Source: Bacillota bacterium (GTDB lineage: Bacteria > Bacillota_C > Negativicutes > JAEYSJ01). Taken from it: a DNA stretch of 64,000 bases. Below the pieces are notes generated by a model. That model saw only the letters and a program-made list of their open reading frames with translations, was not told the DNA's origin and ran no database searches. The number at the start of each line of letters is the position of its first letter. The stretch's first letter is position 1. This document shows positions 18,991 through 27,906 of the stretch, piece by piece. The stretch covers positions 1 through 64,000 of the forward strand of contig JAEYSJ010000404.1 in the NCBI GenBank assembly GCA_023434855.1. The letters run 5' to 3'. The position numbers and the translations under genes are program-made.

Positions 18991-19067
18991 GAGAGACAAG
19001 AAGAAGCAAAAGGACAGGAACGCCAGACTATGTGAAATTCGATTTTGAAACAGAACCGAAGTCGGGG

Positions 19068-19931
19068 CTAGGTATACTTGTAAAGACCGTCACTTGCCGG
19101 TGGCCGCAGGGTATAATTTTCCATTATGAGGCAAAGAGTCAGCACGATGGCATAAATAAGCTGGGTGTATCCGAGGCTCCAATCATCCTGGATGACCAGA
19201 ATGTTTCTGCTGGCTAGGAAAATTTGGCCGGCAAAAGAAATAACGTAGGGTACCAGCTTCCAAAACCACCTGTCAAAAAAGAAAAAGAACATTACTTCCA
19301 ATGTTTCTACTAGTTGATAGAGCAAAATAAAGATCGTGCTGGACCGGTACATGTCCATGGCCAAATTCACGTTGTAATATTGTTTTCCATACAGGAGCAG
19401 GAGGGGGATCGGTAAATGGATGATGACAAAAGCGGCAAAGTACAAGGTAATGAATCGCGGTAACCCGCGACGTGTTTTATTCATGAAAGGGAACCACTTC
19501 TTTGAGATCACGAGAAAAAGAATGATCGCCGCCGCGGTCATGTAGCAGCGCCACCAATGGTGTTCGTAAATTCCCAGACTAAGGAACAAATGTTCCAGCA
19601 GGAGAAAGGCCGCAGCGATTAAGGATATCCAACCGTACCCAAGGCGATAACCCACTACCAGTACCGCCACACCGGGCCATAACGTTGAATTTAGTATAAG
19701 GTGCCCAACAATGTTTTCGGCCCAGGGGTTTTCGAATACACCCGGCTTATAAGCGTAGCTGTTAAATAGCCCGAGAACAGCAAATTCCCCCAGCCATGGG
19801 AGGCTTGTGGCAAACAGATAGAACACAAGCCAAGTGGACAATCCGGTGAGGTGTCTTTTTTTATATACGGTGAACGTTGCGATGCCGGCGCCGATAACCG
19901 CGAGGCAGTTGAACCAAAATAGAGCAGACAT
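19068..19931 (-). CDS. Multi-pass membrane protein of the CBO0543-like family
   Basis: About 287 aa with seven to eight predicted helices and no catalytic motif. The pattern (FWFNCLAVIGAGIATFTVYK at the start, NPWAENIVGHLILNSTLWPG, then paired aromatic-rich helices such as EVMFFFFFDRWFW) matches a family of uncharacterised membrane proteins common in spore-forming Firmicutes. ATG 19931 is chosen, with GAGGA a few nt upstream; a TTG 12 nt earlier is the alternative. It is convergent with the kinase gene. The function is unknown. Confidence 0.6.
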   Translation of the reverse strand: MSALFWFNCLAVIGAGIATFTVYKKRHLTGLSTWLVFYLFATSLPWLGEFAVLGLFNSYAYKPGVFENPWAENIVGHLILNSTLWPGVAVLVVGYRLGYGWISLIAAAFLLLEHLFLSLGIYEHHWWRCYMTAAAIILFLVISKKWFPFMNKTRRGLPRFITLYFAAFVIIHLPIPLLLLYGKQYYNVNLAMDMYRSSTIFILLYQLVETLEVMFFFFFDRWFWKLVPYVISFAGQIFLASRNILVIQDDWSLGYTQLIYAIVLTLCLIMENYTLRPPASDGLYKYT

Positions 19932-20191
19932 AATATTCCTCAATAAGAAATAATTTAAGTTTGATAGAATTATTTTCTACTAAAGAGTAGATAAATATTC
20001 TCCGGTCCGTTTACGGATCAGGAAGTATGCAGATTAGAAAGTAGATCAAACAGTCCGCGCAGGGTAGATTTAAATCATCTTCACAACTTCGAATATTGAG
20101 CAGGTGTACTAATCACAACCGGAGAACTACAATACTATTGCAGTAATTGAAGCGTTACGATATTTCCTTACACGGGAGCGGTGCTGAAAAT

Positions 20192-21178
20192 ATGACTTAT
20201 AGAAATGAAAGTTTGCAAACTTTTATTTTGCGTATTTTTCAACCGGTTGTAGATAGTATTTCAGGCCTTGAAAATATATGGCTGAAGTTTGTCGACCATT
20301 CAGGCAAATATGTTGTCACACCAAAAACTAAGGAGCAATGTCTCTTTTGTCAGTACATAAGGAGCAGCAAAGAAGGCAATAGAAGATGCCTCGGCTCATG
20401 CAAACAAGCTGTATTCATGGGAAGAACGCATAGTCCCCCTTTTTTTATTCAGTGTCATGCCGGATTATCTGTGCTGGCAGTTCCGATTATAATGGAAGGA
20501 CGGAATCTCGGTGGACTGGCTATAGGCGAAATTGTAGATAAGCCAAAATCTTATATTTTGCAAAGATTATCCGGCCTAGGCTTAAATGACAAAAATCTGG
20601 CAGATTTAGCAGATTTATATGAAGATATTCCGGTTATAGGACAAAATCGTGTTTCTAAGTTGGCTGAAACTTTATATCAATTAAGCAACAATTTTATAAA
20701 GATTGGAGTTGCCCTTGCGCAATCTGATCATTATAAGCGAGAATTTAATAAAAATGATTTATTAAGTGAATACAGGCAATGTATTGAGTTCAAGCAAAAC
20801 TCGTTAAACTTACCTGCTGTTGCTAACAATAATGTACCATCTTTACATATGCAAAAGCTGATCAGCGATGCCGAAAAATATATAACCAATAACTATGACA
20901 AACCGATTGACTTAAAAGATGTGGCTAATTTTATTCATCTTAACCATACCTATTTTTCTTATTTATTCCGGCATGTTACCGGATATACATTTAAGAATTA
21001 TTTAACCCAGTTGAGGATTGAAAAAGCAAAGCAATTTCTATTAAATTCTTCGCTAACAGTGACGGAAATAGCGAAACTTGTTGGTTATCCTGACAATAAT
21101 TATTTTAGCAGGATTTTTAAAAAGGAAACCGGATGTCCTCCCAGCTATTATTACAAGCTAAAAAAAATCCAGATTTGA
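20192..21178 (+). CDS. AraC-family regulator with N-terminal PocR sensory domain
   Basis: About 328 aa. The N-terminal half is a PocR ligand domain. Its cysteine set is visible in CLFCQYIRSS, RRCLGSCKQA and QCHAGLSVLAVPI, and it is followed by GNLGGLAIG-type sequence (GRNLGGLAIGEIV). The C-terminal 100 residues are a two-HTH AraC domain with VANFIHLNHTYFSYLFR and the closing VTEIAKLVGYPDNNYFSRIF. PocR domains often sense small hydrocarbon derivatives such as propanediol. The start is uncertain: ATG 20192 is preferred to TTG 20147. The next gene, a metallo-beta-lactamase-fold hydrolase, is its likely target. Confidence 0.85.
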   Translation: MTYRNESLQTFILRIFQPVVDSISGLENIWLKFVDHSGKYVVTPKTKEQCLFCQYIRSSKEGNRRCLGSCKQAVFMGRTHSPPFFIQCHAGLSVLAVPIIMEGRNLGGLAIGEIVDKPKSYILQRLSGLGLNDKNLADLADLYEDIPVIGQNRVSKLAETLYQLSNNFIKIGVALAQSDHYKREFNKNDLLSEYRQCIEFKQNSLNLPAVANNNVPSLHMQKLISDAEKYITNNYDKPIDLKDVANFIHLNHTYFSYLFRHVTGYTFKNYLTQLRIEKAKQFLLNSSLTVTEIAKLVGYPDNNYFSRIFKKETGCPPSYYYKLKKIQI

Positions 21179-21188
21179 CGAAAGTAAT

Positions 21189-21241
21189 AACAGAGACTTT
21201 GTAGCACGTTGGAAGTACAATAGTGTTACAGAGTCTCTGTT
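21189..21241. promoter_or_regulatory. Long imperfect hairpin between regulator and hydrolase genes
   Basis: The arms 21189-21207 and 21223-21241 pair over 19 positions with about two mismatches (AACAGAGACTTTGTAGCAC against the complement of GTGTTACAGAGTCTCTGTT). It has no T-run. It may be a processing or regulator-binding site for the hydrolase gene at 21285, or a slow terminator. Confidence 0.45.
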
Positions 21242-21284
21242 GTAGCGGAATGCTTAATATACTAAAGGGAGGGTAAACATATTT

Positions 21285-22235
21285 ATGACAAAATCCAATA
21301 TACCGTTATTAGAAGTTGACGAGGCAAGAATCACAATAATCATGGACAATACTGTCGACTTACTAATGGGAGATAGCAAAGTGGCTCATAGGTTCGATTT
21401 AAGCGCAAACCGTTTGTTTCCAATAGCAGAGCATGGTTTTTCCGCGCTGATTCAGGTTACATGCGGAGATAAAAAAGGAACAGTATTATTAGATGCAGGT
21501 ATAAGCGCCAATGGTATCTTACATAACATAGACGCATTAGGAGTAAATCTGCAGGATATTCAAGCGGTAATACTCAGCCACGGTCACAGTGACCATACTT
21601 TAGGATTGCCTGGTTTAATTGGGCGGCTGGGTTCGCAAAAGTTCTCCCTTGTTTTTCACCCGGATGCATATCTGGAGAAAAAACTTGTAATGCCTGGTGG
21701 ATATGAATTCAGTGTCTCCCCACCCAAGATAGCAGATTTGCGGCAAGAAAATATCACATTTATGGAAAAGAAAGATCCAACCCTGCTGATTGACGACATG
21801 ATTCTTGTTACAGGTGAAATAGACCGCACTACGGAATTTGAAAAAGGATTACCGATTCACTATACGAAACGTACTGGCGACTGGGAACCCGATCATTTAA
21901 TAAAAGATGATCAATGCGTTGTATTAAATGTGCAGGGTAAAGGATTAGTGATTATTACAGGATGCGGCCATTCCGGGATTATCAATACTATTCGTTATGC
22001 GCAGGCCTTGACCAATGTCCGGCAAGTGTATGCGGTGTTAGGAGGATTCCATTTAACAGGTGGTATATTTGAAAAGATTATTCCCGCGACAGTTGCCGAG
22101 CTGCAAAAAATTAATCCAGCTTATTTAATGCCCGGTCACTGCACCGGCTGGTCTGCCATACATCAAATAGCAAGTGCCATGCCGGAAGCCTTTATTCCCA
22201 ATAATGTCTGTACAACATTGGTTCTCAAAAGCTGA
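21285..22235 (+). CDS. Metallo-beta-lactamase-fold hydrolase
   Basis: A 316-aa soluble protein. The zinc site motif HxHxDH is present as SHGHSDHTLGL (about residues 99-109), with further ligand positions in GCGHSGIIN and the late MPGHCTGW. The overall build resembles the dihydropterin/RFA-P-synthase-like group (cofactor biosynthesis-like MBL proteins), whose substrates are mostly unknown. GGGAGGGT lies 10 nt upstream of the ATG. It sits directly after the PocR/AraC regulator in the same direction, separated by a hairpin, and is probably under its control. Confidence 0.8.
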   Translation: MTKSNIPLLEVDEARITIIMDNTVDLLMGDSKVAHRFDLSANRLFPIAEHGFSALIQVTCGDKKGTVLLDAGISANGILHNIDALGVNLQDIQAVILSHGHSDHTLGLPGLIGRLGSQKFSLVFHPDAYLEKKLVMPGGYEFSVSPPKIADLRQENITFMEKKDPTLLIDDMILVTGEIDRTTEFEKGLPIHYTKRTGDWEPDHLIKDDQCVVLNVQGKGLVIITGCGHSGIINTIRYAQALTNVRQVYAVLGGFHLTGGIFEKIIPATVAELQKINPAYLMPGHCTGWSAIHQIASAMPEAFIPNNVCTTLVLKS

Positions 22236-22259
22236 ATTCAGAACTCAAGGATGACATCT

Positions 22260-22375
22260 GAGGACGTTCTTTTTCTGTCAGTCACATCAACAGTGATGGA
22301 CAGATGAGGACGTTCCTTTTTTACATCAACAATAGCGATAAAATGTTGAGAAAACGGGAGCGCCCCTGTAAGTCA
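22260..22375. repeat. Cluster of short intergenic repeats
   Basis: Two tandem units start with GAGGACGTTC (22260 and 22306), each followed by a T-run and ACATCAACA plus a GCGAT/GTGAT core. The second unit runs into a stretch shared with 11665-11711. It is non-coding. Similar GGACGTTC sequence also occurs near 16516 (GGGCGTTC), suggesting a dispersed family. Confidence 0.5.
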
Positions 22376-22502
22376 CTTTGTCTGGACAAGGTTTAAGAAA
22401 CGGCGATAAAGTTGAGTTTTAATCTTCCAATTCCTAATTCCCATAGTCTAAGAGAAATTTTTAGAAAATTATTAGAGATAATGTAATTTATAGCAGGCGA
22501 TT

Positions 22503-22515
22503 GACAATAATTGTC
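22503..22515. promoter_or_regulatory. Perfect 13-nt palindrome, possible operator
   Basis: GACAATAATTGTC is an exact palindrome around a central A, 61 bp before the start of the REC-CheX gene. TTGACA at its left edge could be a -35 element, but the best -10 candidate (TATAGT, 22538) is too far away. The most likely role is a regulator-binding site. Confidence 0.35.
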
Positions 22516-22575
22516 GAAATTAAGTATGTAAGAATGGTATAGTAAGTAACAATATTTTGGGGAGAGATGCTATAA

Positions 22576-23436
22576 ATGAGTGTTAAAGTTATGGTTGTTG
22601 ATGATTCGCCTTTTTCAAGAACCCTTATTGCTGAAACCCTTAATGATAGTGGATATGAAGTTGTCGGGGAAGCCGATTCACTGGATTCCTTAATAGAAAC
22701 ATACAATAGCTGTAAGCCTGATATTGTAACAATGGATATTGCAATGCCTGGAGCCGATGGTTTCGAATGCAGTAAAGCGCTTCGTTTAAGTGATCCTAAT
22801 GCCAAGATAATCCTGGTAAGCTCGATGAAAGATGAAGAGACAGAAGCGGAAGCCCGGCGGATTGGAGTCGTTGGTTATGTCCAAAAGCCGGTAGACGGAG
22901 AAACGTTGACGAAAGTAATTAATAATATTATGTCACCCGATTTACTGTTTGAGCAATTAATGGAAAGGGGATTTGAGACGTTTAAAGAAGCGCTTGCCCA
23001 AAATATTACCCGCATGGCGAAAACGCCGGTGACATTTGTTTCTATGGACGATTCAAGTACACAATATAAGTCTCTGGGGATTACAACAGTTATAGGCATT
23101 ATTGGTCGTCATTCAGGGTCAATGATATTAGATATATCTGAGGAGTCCGCTGAAAAGATAGCAGAAGCAGTTTTACGACGTCCTCCCAAAAACCGGCAGG
23201 AAGTAATATCGATGGTAGCGGAACTTGCCAATATAGTTGCCGGAATTGCCTGCTCCATACTTAATAAAAAAGATAAATCATTTGGCTTGCGGGTGTCTCC
23301 ACCCAGTATATTTCATGGTACCACGGCAGAGATTATCAGCCCTAATGTCAAGGTTGACGGTGTTTTTGCTGAAACGGACTTTGGTCGGGTATTCTTAGGA
23401 GTTGGCTTTAAAAAGGGGACGGCGTTATGGATGTAA
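22576..23436 (+). CDS. Response regulator fused to a CheX-type phosphatase domain
   Basis: A 286-aa fusion. Residues 1-120 are a receiver domain (VVDDSPFSR; phospho-acceptor in TMDIAMPGADG; switch region VSSMKDE; QKPVDG). Residues 140-286 are a CheC/CheX phosphatase fold whose catalytic E-x-x-N pair is visible in MVAELANIVAG. CheX removes phosphate from receiver domains, so this protein may regulate itself or the separate receiver at 23938. It overlaps the next gene by 10 nt. No cheA, cheW or MCP gene is present. Similar proteins occur in Negativicutes and Clostridia without an assigned role. Confidence 0.82.
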   Translation: MSVKVMVVDDSPFSRTLIAETLNDSGYEVVGEADSLDSLIETYNSCKPDIVTMDIAMPGADGFECSKALRLSDPNAKIILVSSMKDEETEAEARRIGVVGYVQKPVDGETLTKVINNIMSPDLLFEQLMERGFETFKEALAQNITRMAKTPVTFVSMDDSSTQYKSLGITTVIGIIGRHSGSMILDISEESAEKIAEAVLRRPPKNRQEVISMVAELANIVAGIACSILNKKDKSFGLRVSPPSIFHGTTAEIISPNVKVDGVFAETDFGRVFLGVGFKKGTALWM

Positions 23437-23891
23437 ATCTTATAAACCCAATTTTGATTGCTTTTTCGGAAATACTTCCCCAAATTGGTTTTCAGACTAT
23501 CGAAAAGAAAAATGTTTCTTTAGTGGGAGCTACTTTGGATTATGATGGCGCACTGATTAATATTTCAGTGATTGGGGCAATAAAAGGCGCAATCTTGATA
23601 GGCATGGATCTTGATTCCGCTAAACGTTTCGCATCGAAAATGATGATGGGTATTGACGTACCGGACTTCGATACAATTGCGCAAAGTGCAATTTCCGAAA
23701 TGGGTAACATGGTTTGCGCGAATGCCTGCACCCAGTACAGTAAAACAGGAATAACCGGTCTTGATATTTCTCCTCCCATGCTCATGATTGGCCGGAGAGG
23801 ACAGGTTACTTTACCTGTTTCCAAGACAATTGTCGTACATATGTTAGCTGATAATATCGATGTTCAAGTATATATAGGCTTGGTGCAATAA
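23427..23891 (+). CDS. Stand-alone CheX-like phosphatase
   Basis: A 154-aa single-domain protein of the CheC/CheX fold. The active-site pattern appears as SAISEMGNMVCANA (E and N three residues apart), and the C-terminal VSKTIVVHML/VQVYIGL strands complete the sheet. ATG 23427 overlaps the end of the preceding REC-CheX gene, with AAAGGGG upstream. It is a paralogue of the C-terminal half of its neighbour, so the two may pair as a heterodimer and dephosphorylate a receiver. It is encoded with a receiver and an HD protein, not with flagellar genes. Confidence 0.8.
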   Translation: MDVNLINPILIAFSEILPQIGFQTIEKKNVSLVGATLDYDGALINISVIGAIKGAILIGMDLDSAKRFASKMMMGIDVPDFDTIAQSAISEMGNMVCANACTQYSKTGITGLDISPPMLMIGRRGQVTLPVSKTIVVHMLADNIDVQVYIGLVQ

Positions 23892-23937
23892 TATTTAGCG
23901 AAGTACGGGTACAAATGATAAATATGGGGGTACGGCT

Positions 23938-24333
23938 ATGCGGCTTTTGATCATAGACGACTCATCGCTTGCGCGAACGCGTATAAAAAGTTTTTTTTCG
24001 GAAACTGCCAATATTGAGTTTGCAGAGGCAGCTAATGGGATCGAAGCTTTAGAAAAACACCGTATTTTTAGTCCGAATGTTATTATTTTAGATTATATTA
24101 TACCTGCGCCTGACGGGTTAGCAATTCTTAAAATTATTTCTCAAATTGACAATAACGCAAAAGTCATCATGATCACTACATTAGGAAATCAGAAATATAT
24201 TTATGAGGATTGCGTTAAATGCGGTGCTTCTGCCATACTTACAAAACCGCTAACGAAAGCGGTGATGATGGAAGCAATTCAGAAAGCAATTCCGGAGATT
24301 CGGATTTGTGATAGCAAGGGTGATATAGGTTGA
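23938..24333 (+). CDS. Single-domain response regulator (CheY/Spo0F-like)
   Basis: 131 aa consisting of a receiver domain only. The acidic pair is in IIDDSSLAR, the phospho-acceptor Asp is in ILDYIIPAPDG, the switch Thr is in MITTLGNQ and the lysine in LTKPLTK. It has no output domain, so it works by protein contact. It lies between the CheX gene and the HD-domain gene and overlaps the latter (GTTGA). It is the most likely substrate of the neighbouring CheX phosphatases. The kinase that phosphorylates it is not encoded in the operon. Confidence 0.87.
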   Translation: MRLLIIDDSSLARTRIKSFFSETANIEFAEAANGIEALEKHRIFSPNVIILDYIIPAPDGLAILKIISQIDNNAKVIMITTLGNQKYIYEDCVKCGASAILTKPLTKAVMMEAIQKAIPEIRICDSKGDIG

Positions 24334-25175
24334 AGAAAATTACAATTGACAACCTCAAAGAAGGCATGATTTCCGGTCAGACGATTTGTGGTAACCGGGG
24401 TATGATTTTGCTGTCCAAAGGAGCCACCTTGACCAATTCAATTATTCAACGGCTGGAGAAATTTGATATTGATACTGTCGACATCAAAGAAGAAAATGAT
24501 GAACTGACTGAGGACTGTAGTACAAATACTCAAACTGCTGCAAAGGCAATATCTGCAGTAAAAGATCTTGCTGCTGGTATCGTTGATCTTCGGACAATTA
24601 ATGTAAAAAATAACATTGCTGAAATCGAGCATGTTATACAGTCTATTTTGAAAAAACCTTTTATTCAAGAATTTCTTGCGGATTGCGCCGAAGATGAATT
24701 ACTCTATCATCATAGCATGCGTACGGCTATATTGAGCATAAATGTTGGGCTGGCCAAAGAATATGATGCAGTGAATCTTGAATGTATTGCGATGTGCGCT
24801 ATTTTACATGACTGTGGTATGGGAAATAAATTTAAAGAGCAAGATACTGAACATCCTTTCGCCGGGTTTATGAAATTAAGAGACAACCTGGACATTGATA
24901 TGGTGATTGCTTTAGCTTGCTTGCAACACCATGAAAATTACAATGGCGGTGGGTATCCGTTTTCATTCAACCGTACCCAAATTTCCGATTTTGCCAGCGT
25001 GCTTGCGGTGGTAGATTACTATGACCGTTTAATTATGAAAAAGAAAGATCCCCGTAAAGCATTGTTTGAAACTATCGGGAAAAAAAATACCATGTTTGCT
25101 CCTGACATTGTAGAATTGTTTGGGGCTACTATTGATTGGTCGCGACTTTTCTCGAATACTCCGTCGCAAGCTTAG
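24330..25175 (+). CDS. HD-domain phosphohydrolase, variant HD-GYP type
   Basis: 281 aa. The N-terminal 60 residues form a small DUF3391-like beta domain (MKKITIDNLKEGMISGQTI). The HD domain follows, with HHSMRTA, ILHDCGMG and the loop HHENYNGGGYP. Canonical HD-GYP c-di-GMP phosphodiesterases have HDIGK and HHERxDGxGYP. Here the Lys is Met and the Arg/Asp positions are Asn, so metal binding is probably kept but activity or substrate may differ. It starts at TTG 24330, overlapping the receiver gene stop, and closes a four-gene signalling operon. Confidence 0.8.
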   Translation: MKKITIDNLKEGMISGQTICGNRGMILLSKGATLTNSIIQRLEKFDIDTVDIKEENDELTEDCSTNTQTAAKAISAVKDLAAGIVDLRTINVKNNIAEIEHVIQSILKKPFIQEFLADCAEDELLYHHSMRTAILSINVGLAKEYDAVNLECIAMCAILHDCGMGNKFKEQDTEHPFAGFMKLRDNLDIDMVIALACLQHHENYNGGGYPFSFNRTQISDFASVLAVVDYYDRLIMKKKDPRKALFETIGKKNTMFAPDIVELFGATIDWSRLFSNTPSQA

Positions 25176-25284
25176 CCGCCATTCCGATGGAAGTTAACAC
25201 CATATTAGGATTGGAAGCGAAGGCAACGTTAAAAAGGCAGTGACAGATCAACCTTGAGCCTGACGACTTCCTTTTTTGACAGCC

Positions 25285-25325
25285 AGAACCCTCTTTGTCA
25301 AACAAGGCAGAAAGGGTTTTTCTTA
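25285..25325 (+). terminator. Terminator of the REC-CheX/HD operon
   Basis: AACCCTCTTT (25287-25296) pairs with AGAAAGGGTT (from 25309) with one bulge, followed by TTTTCTT. It lies 110 bp after the HD gene. Confidence 0.6.
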
Positions 25326-25435
25326 TTCAAGCCAATAAAAATAAATTCCAAATTTCTTGCTAGCCTTGGTATAATTAACTAGATTATATTTACCGAAGCA
25401 AGTCCTGTAGATCTGCTAAAGGAGGACACTGCCAA

Positions 25436-27091
25436 TTGACATTCTATGAACTTTCAACTGTTGCTGCTTTATCTGCTACTTTCGCTGTAATATGTGTTTA
25501 TTTTTTTCTGTTTTCGTTATACCGGCATTCTTATATTGGCTTATGGGTAGTTTTCTGGATTGTCTATTTTGGGAGTCAATTCATTTACCGTACTCCATTG
25601 CATCAATTACCGATGTCATTTTTAGTCGGACTTGAATTAATATCAACTGCAAATTATGTACTGCTTGTGTTTGCCACAAGTCAATTTTTGGGACGAAAGA
25701 TGCACAAGGGATGGTATTACTGGGCGCTTGGCGTTACTGTGTTATCCAATATTGGTACTATAAGTGACGCGCCATTCATTGTAAAAGCATTACCTTGTAT
25801 ATTGTTTATTGCCTATGTTAACTTTTGGCACGGATGGATGTTCATTCGCTGCCTTGACAGCAAAGGCTGGGGGAAAAATATCGTGGGAATGGCTTTTATT
25901 GGTACTGGCATACATGCTATAGATATGCCTTTCCTCATGTCAGTAAACTGGTTTGCCCCATGGGGATTTTTAATCAGCAGCGCCCTCAGGTTTATCATCT
26001 CAATTGGCACTTTGATGCTCTATGTGGAAAAGAATTTCCGTGAATTGGTTATAAAAGAGAAACAGTATCGGCTCCTGGCCGAAAATGCGGCCGATACAAT
26101 TTACCACTACCGCTTGAGGCCGCAGCGCGGTTTTGAGTATATCAGCCCTTCAGTTTTGAAACTGACTGGTTATACTCCTGAAGAGTACTATGAGTCACCT
26201 GATCTGCTCTTTTCACTTGTCTACCCGAATGACGCTTTCTTAGTGGACTGGCTTACCAGAGATCCGGTTTCCGGTGCGTCCAGACCGCTTGTCATGCGCT
26301 TTCTTCGTCGTGACCACACCGTGGTGTGGGCGGAACAAACGACTGTTCCGATTTTTGATAAAGATGGGTTATGTACCGGTTTTGAAGGAATCATCAGGGA
26401 TATTTCGCTTCGCAAGCAATTGGAGCAGGATGTTGCCCGCCTGGATAGACTGAGTGTGGTTGGACAAATGGCCGCGAATTTAGCGCATGAAATTAGAAAT
26501 CCTATGACAATAGTGCAGGGTTACTTGCAATTTCTACGGAAAAAGTCCGATTTATCCCATTATCAGGAGCACTTTAATCTGCTGCTTGGCGAACTGGGAC
26601 GAGCAAATTCGATTATCACAGAGTATTTAGGTCTTTGCAAAAATAAATCGCGCAATATGAAAGTTTGCCAGTTAAATGATATCATCCAGGAAATGTATCC
26701 GTTGTTAAAAGCATCTGCCAATGCTGCATGCATAGATGTGTGCTATAGTCCGCAGTCAATACCAAATATCCGCTTGGATGAAAAAGAAGTACGTCAATTG
26801 ATACTGAATTTAGTCCGCAACGGGCTGGAAGCAATGGAGTCCGGTGGGACGATTACCTTGCGAACATATGTTACTGACAGCGAAGTTGCCCTGGAAATTC
26901 AAGACCAAGGCAAGGGAATTCCGCCGGATGTTATAGAAAACCTAGGAAAGCCCTTCCTGACTACAAAAGAAAACGGTACCGGTCTTGGTCTTGCTATTGT
27001 ATACAGGATAGCGAACGAGCATCAGGCTAAAGTTCAGGTGAAGTCGGGCCCGGAAGGAACTACTTTTACTATCATATTTAGGACTGCATAA
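25436..27091 (+). CDS. Membrane PAS histidine kinase, sporulation-kinase type
   Basis: 551 aa. About seven N-terminal helices (residues 5-200) form a membrane sensor. A PAS domain (about 210-325, GFEYISPSVLKLTGYTPEE) comes next, then HisKA with AHEIRNPMTIVQGYLQFL and a GHKL ATPase (NLVRNGLEAM, IQDQGKGIPP, NGTGLGLAI). TTG 25436 follows AAAGGAGGA at good spacing, and no in-frame ATG is near. No receiver gene is adjacent. The catalytic half resembles the kinase at 17719, so the two probably feed the same phosphorelay, for example Spo0F/Spo0A; that link is inference. Confidence 0.87.
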   Translation: MTFYELSTVAALSATFAVICVYFFLFSLYRHSYIGLWVVFWIVYFGSQFIYRTPLHQLPMSFLVGLELISTANYVLLVFATSQFLGRKMHKGWYYWALGVTVLSNIGTISDAPFIVKALPCILFIAYVNFWHGWMFIRCLDSKGWGKNIVGMAFIGTGIHAIDMPFLMSVNWFAPWGFLISSALRFIISIGTLMLYVEKNFRELVIKEKQYRLLAENAADTIYHYRLRPQRGFEYISPSVLKLTGYTPEEYYESPDLLFSLVYPNDAFLVDWLTRDPVSGASRPLVMRFLRRDHTVVWAEQTTVPIFDKDGLCTGFEGIIRDISLRKQLEQDVARLDRLSVVGQMAANLAHEIRNPMTIVQGYLQFLRKKSDLSHYQEHFNLLLGELGRANSIITEYLGLCKNKSRNMKVCQLNDIIQEMYPLLKASANAACIDVCYSPQSIPNIRLDEKEVRQLILNLVRNGLEAMESGGTITLRTYVTDSEVALEIQDQGKGIPPDVIENLGKPFLTTKENGTGLGLAIVYRIANEHQAKVQVKSGPEGTTFTIIFRTA

Positions 27092-27121
27092 TTGCCGCGC
27101 ATGGCTTAAACCGTACTATTA

Positions 27122-27862
27122 TTATAATAAACTTGCCGCCGCCTGATCGGCCAGCCACAGCAGCTCTCCGTTCGTTGGCCGGATGAGCTGTGCGGGAAGA
27201 TGGTGCGGCTGATAGTTGCCTTTCAATACTTCGCGCAACGTTTCTGCTTTTTCACTGCCGGCCACAAGAAACAAAATAAATTTGGCATTGTTAAGTGCAT
27301 TGGGCAGTAATGAAATACGGTAAGCTTGCAATTTGTCAACCCAAAAGGCAGCGACACAGTCTTCTTTGTCATAGGTGGACTTGGCGGCGGGAAATAGAGA
27401 GGCAGTATGTCCGTCACTGCCCATGCCCAGGATGACGAAGTCAAAGACCGGGCACTTTCCCGCAGGCAGACGGAAAAAATTCTCAAGTTTTGTTTGATAT
27501 GATTTGGCCGCAGCCGCGGGATCTGACTGTTCTGCTTCAATACGAAATATCTGTTCAGGCCGAACGGGGATTTTGGCCAACAATGTTTCATACACCATTT
27601 TGAAATTACTGTTGGGGTGGGAAGGTAAAACGCAGCGTTCATCTCCCCAGAAAAAAAATAACTTATCCCATGGTATCTGTCGCGAAAAGCAGGTTTCATC
27701 AGCCAATAACGCGTATAAAGGCTGGGGTGTCTTTCCGCCGGAAAGTACTATACTACAAAATCCTGCCTTGTTCACGGCCGCGATTATTTGGTCAGAAAAT
27801 ATTCTGGCAGCCTTTAGGTATAATTCATTAATCGTAGCGGCAATTTGAATTGTGGGTTTCAT
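27122..27862 (-). CDS. pgl: 6-phosphogluconolactonase
   Basis: A 246-aa cytosolic enzyme that hydrolyses 6-phosphoglucono-lactone to 6-phosphogluconate. The sugar-phosphate isomerase-like fold is clear: SIVLSGGKTPQPLY, WDKLFFFWGDERCV and the signature LGMGSDGHTASLFP. ATG 27862 (MKPTIQIA) has GGGAG upstream and is preferred to the longer frame that would overlap zwf. It is the third gene of the gnd-zwf-pgl operon, 44 nt after zwf, giving the complete oxidative pentose phosphate branch. Confidence 0.93.
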   Translation of the reverse strand: MKPTIQIAATINELYLKAARIFSDQIIAAVNKAGFCSIVLSGGKTPQPLYALLADETCFSRQIPWDKLFFFWGDERCVLPSHPNSNFKMVYETLLAKIPVRPEQIFRIEAEQSDPAAAAKSYQTKLENFFRLPAGKCPVFDFVILGMGSDGHTASLFPAAKSTYDKEDCVAAFWVDKLQAYRISLLPNALNNAKFILFLVAGSEKAETLREVLKGNYQPHHLPAQLIRPTNGELLWLADQAAASLL

Positions 27863-27906
27863 ACATATTCTCCCTTCATTCGCCGGCGGCAGTACTGCGC
27901 CGGCTT

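Noticed and set aside
22501..22543. SigA promoter TTGACA/TATAGT before the REC-CheX gene
   Set aside because: The spacing is about 31 bp, far from 17; only the palindrome is kept as a possible operator.
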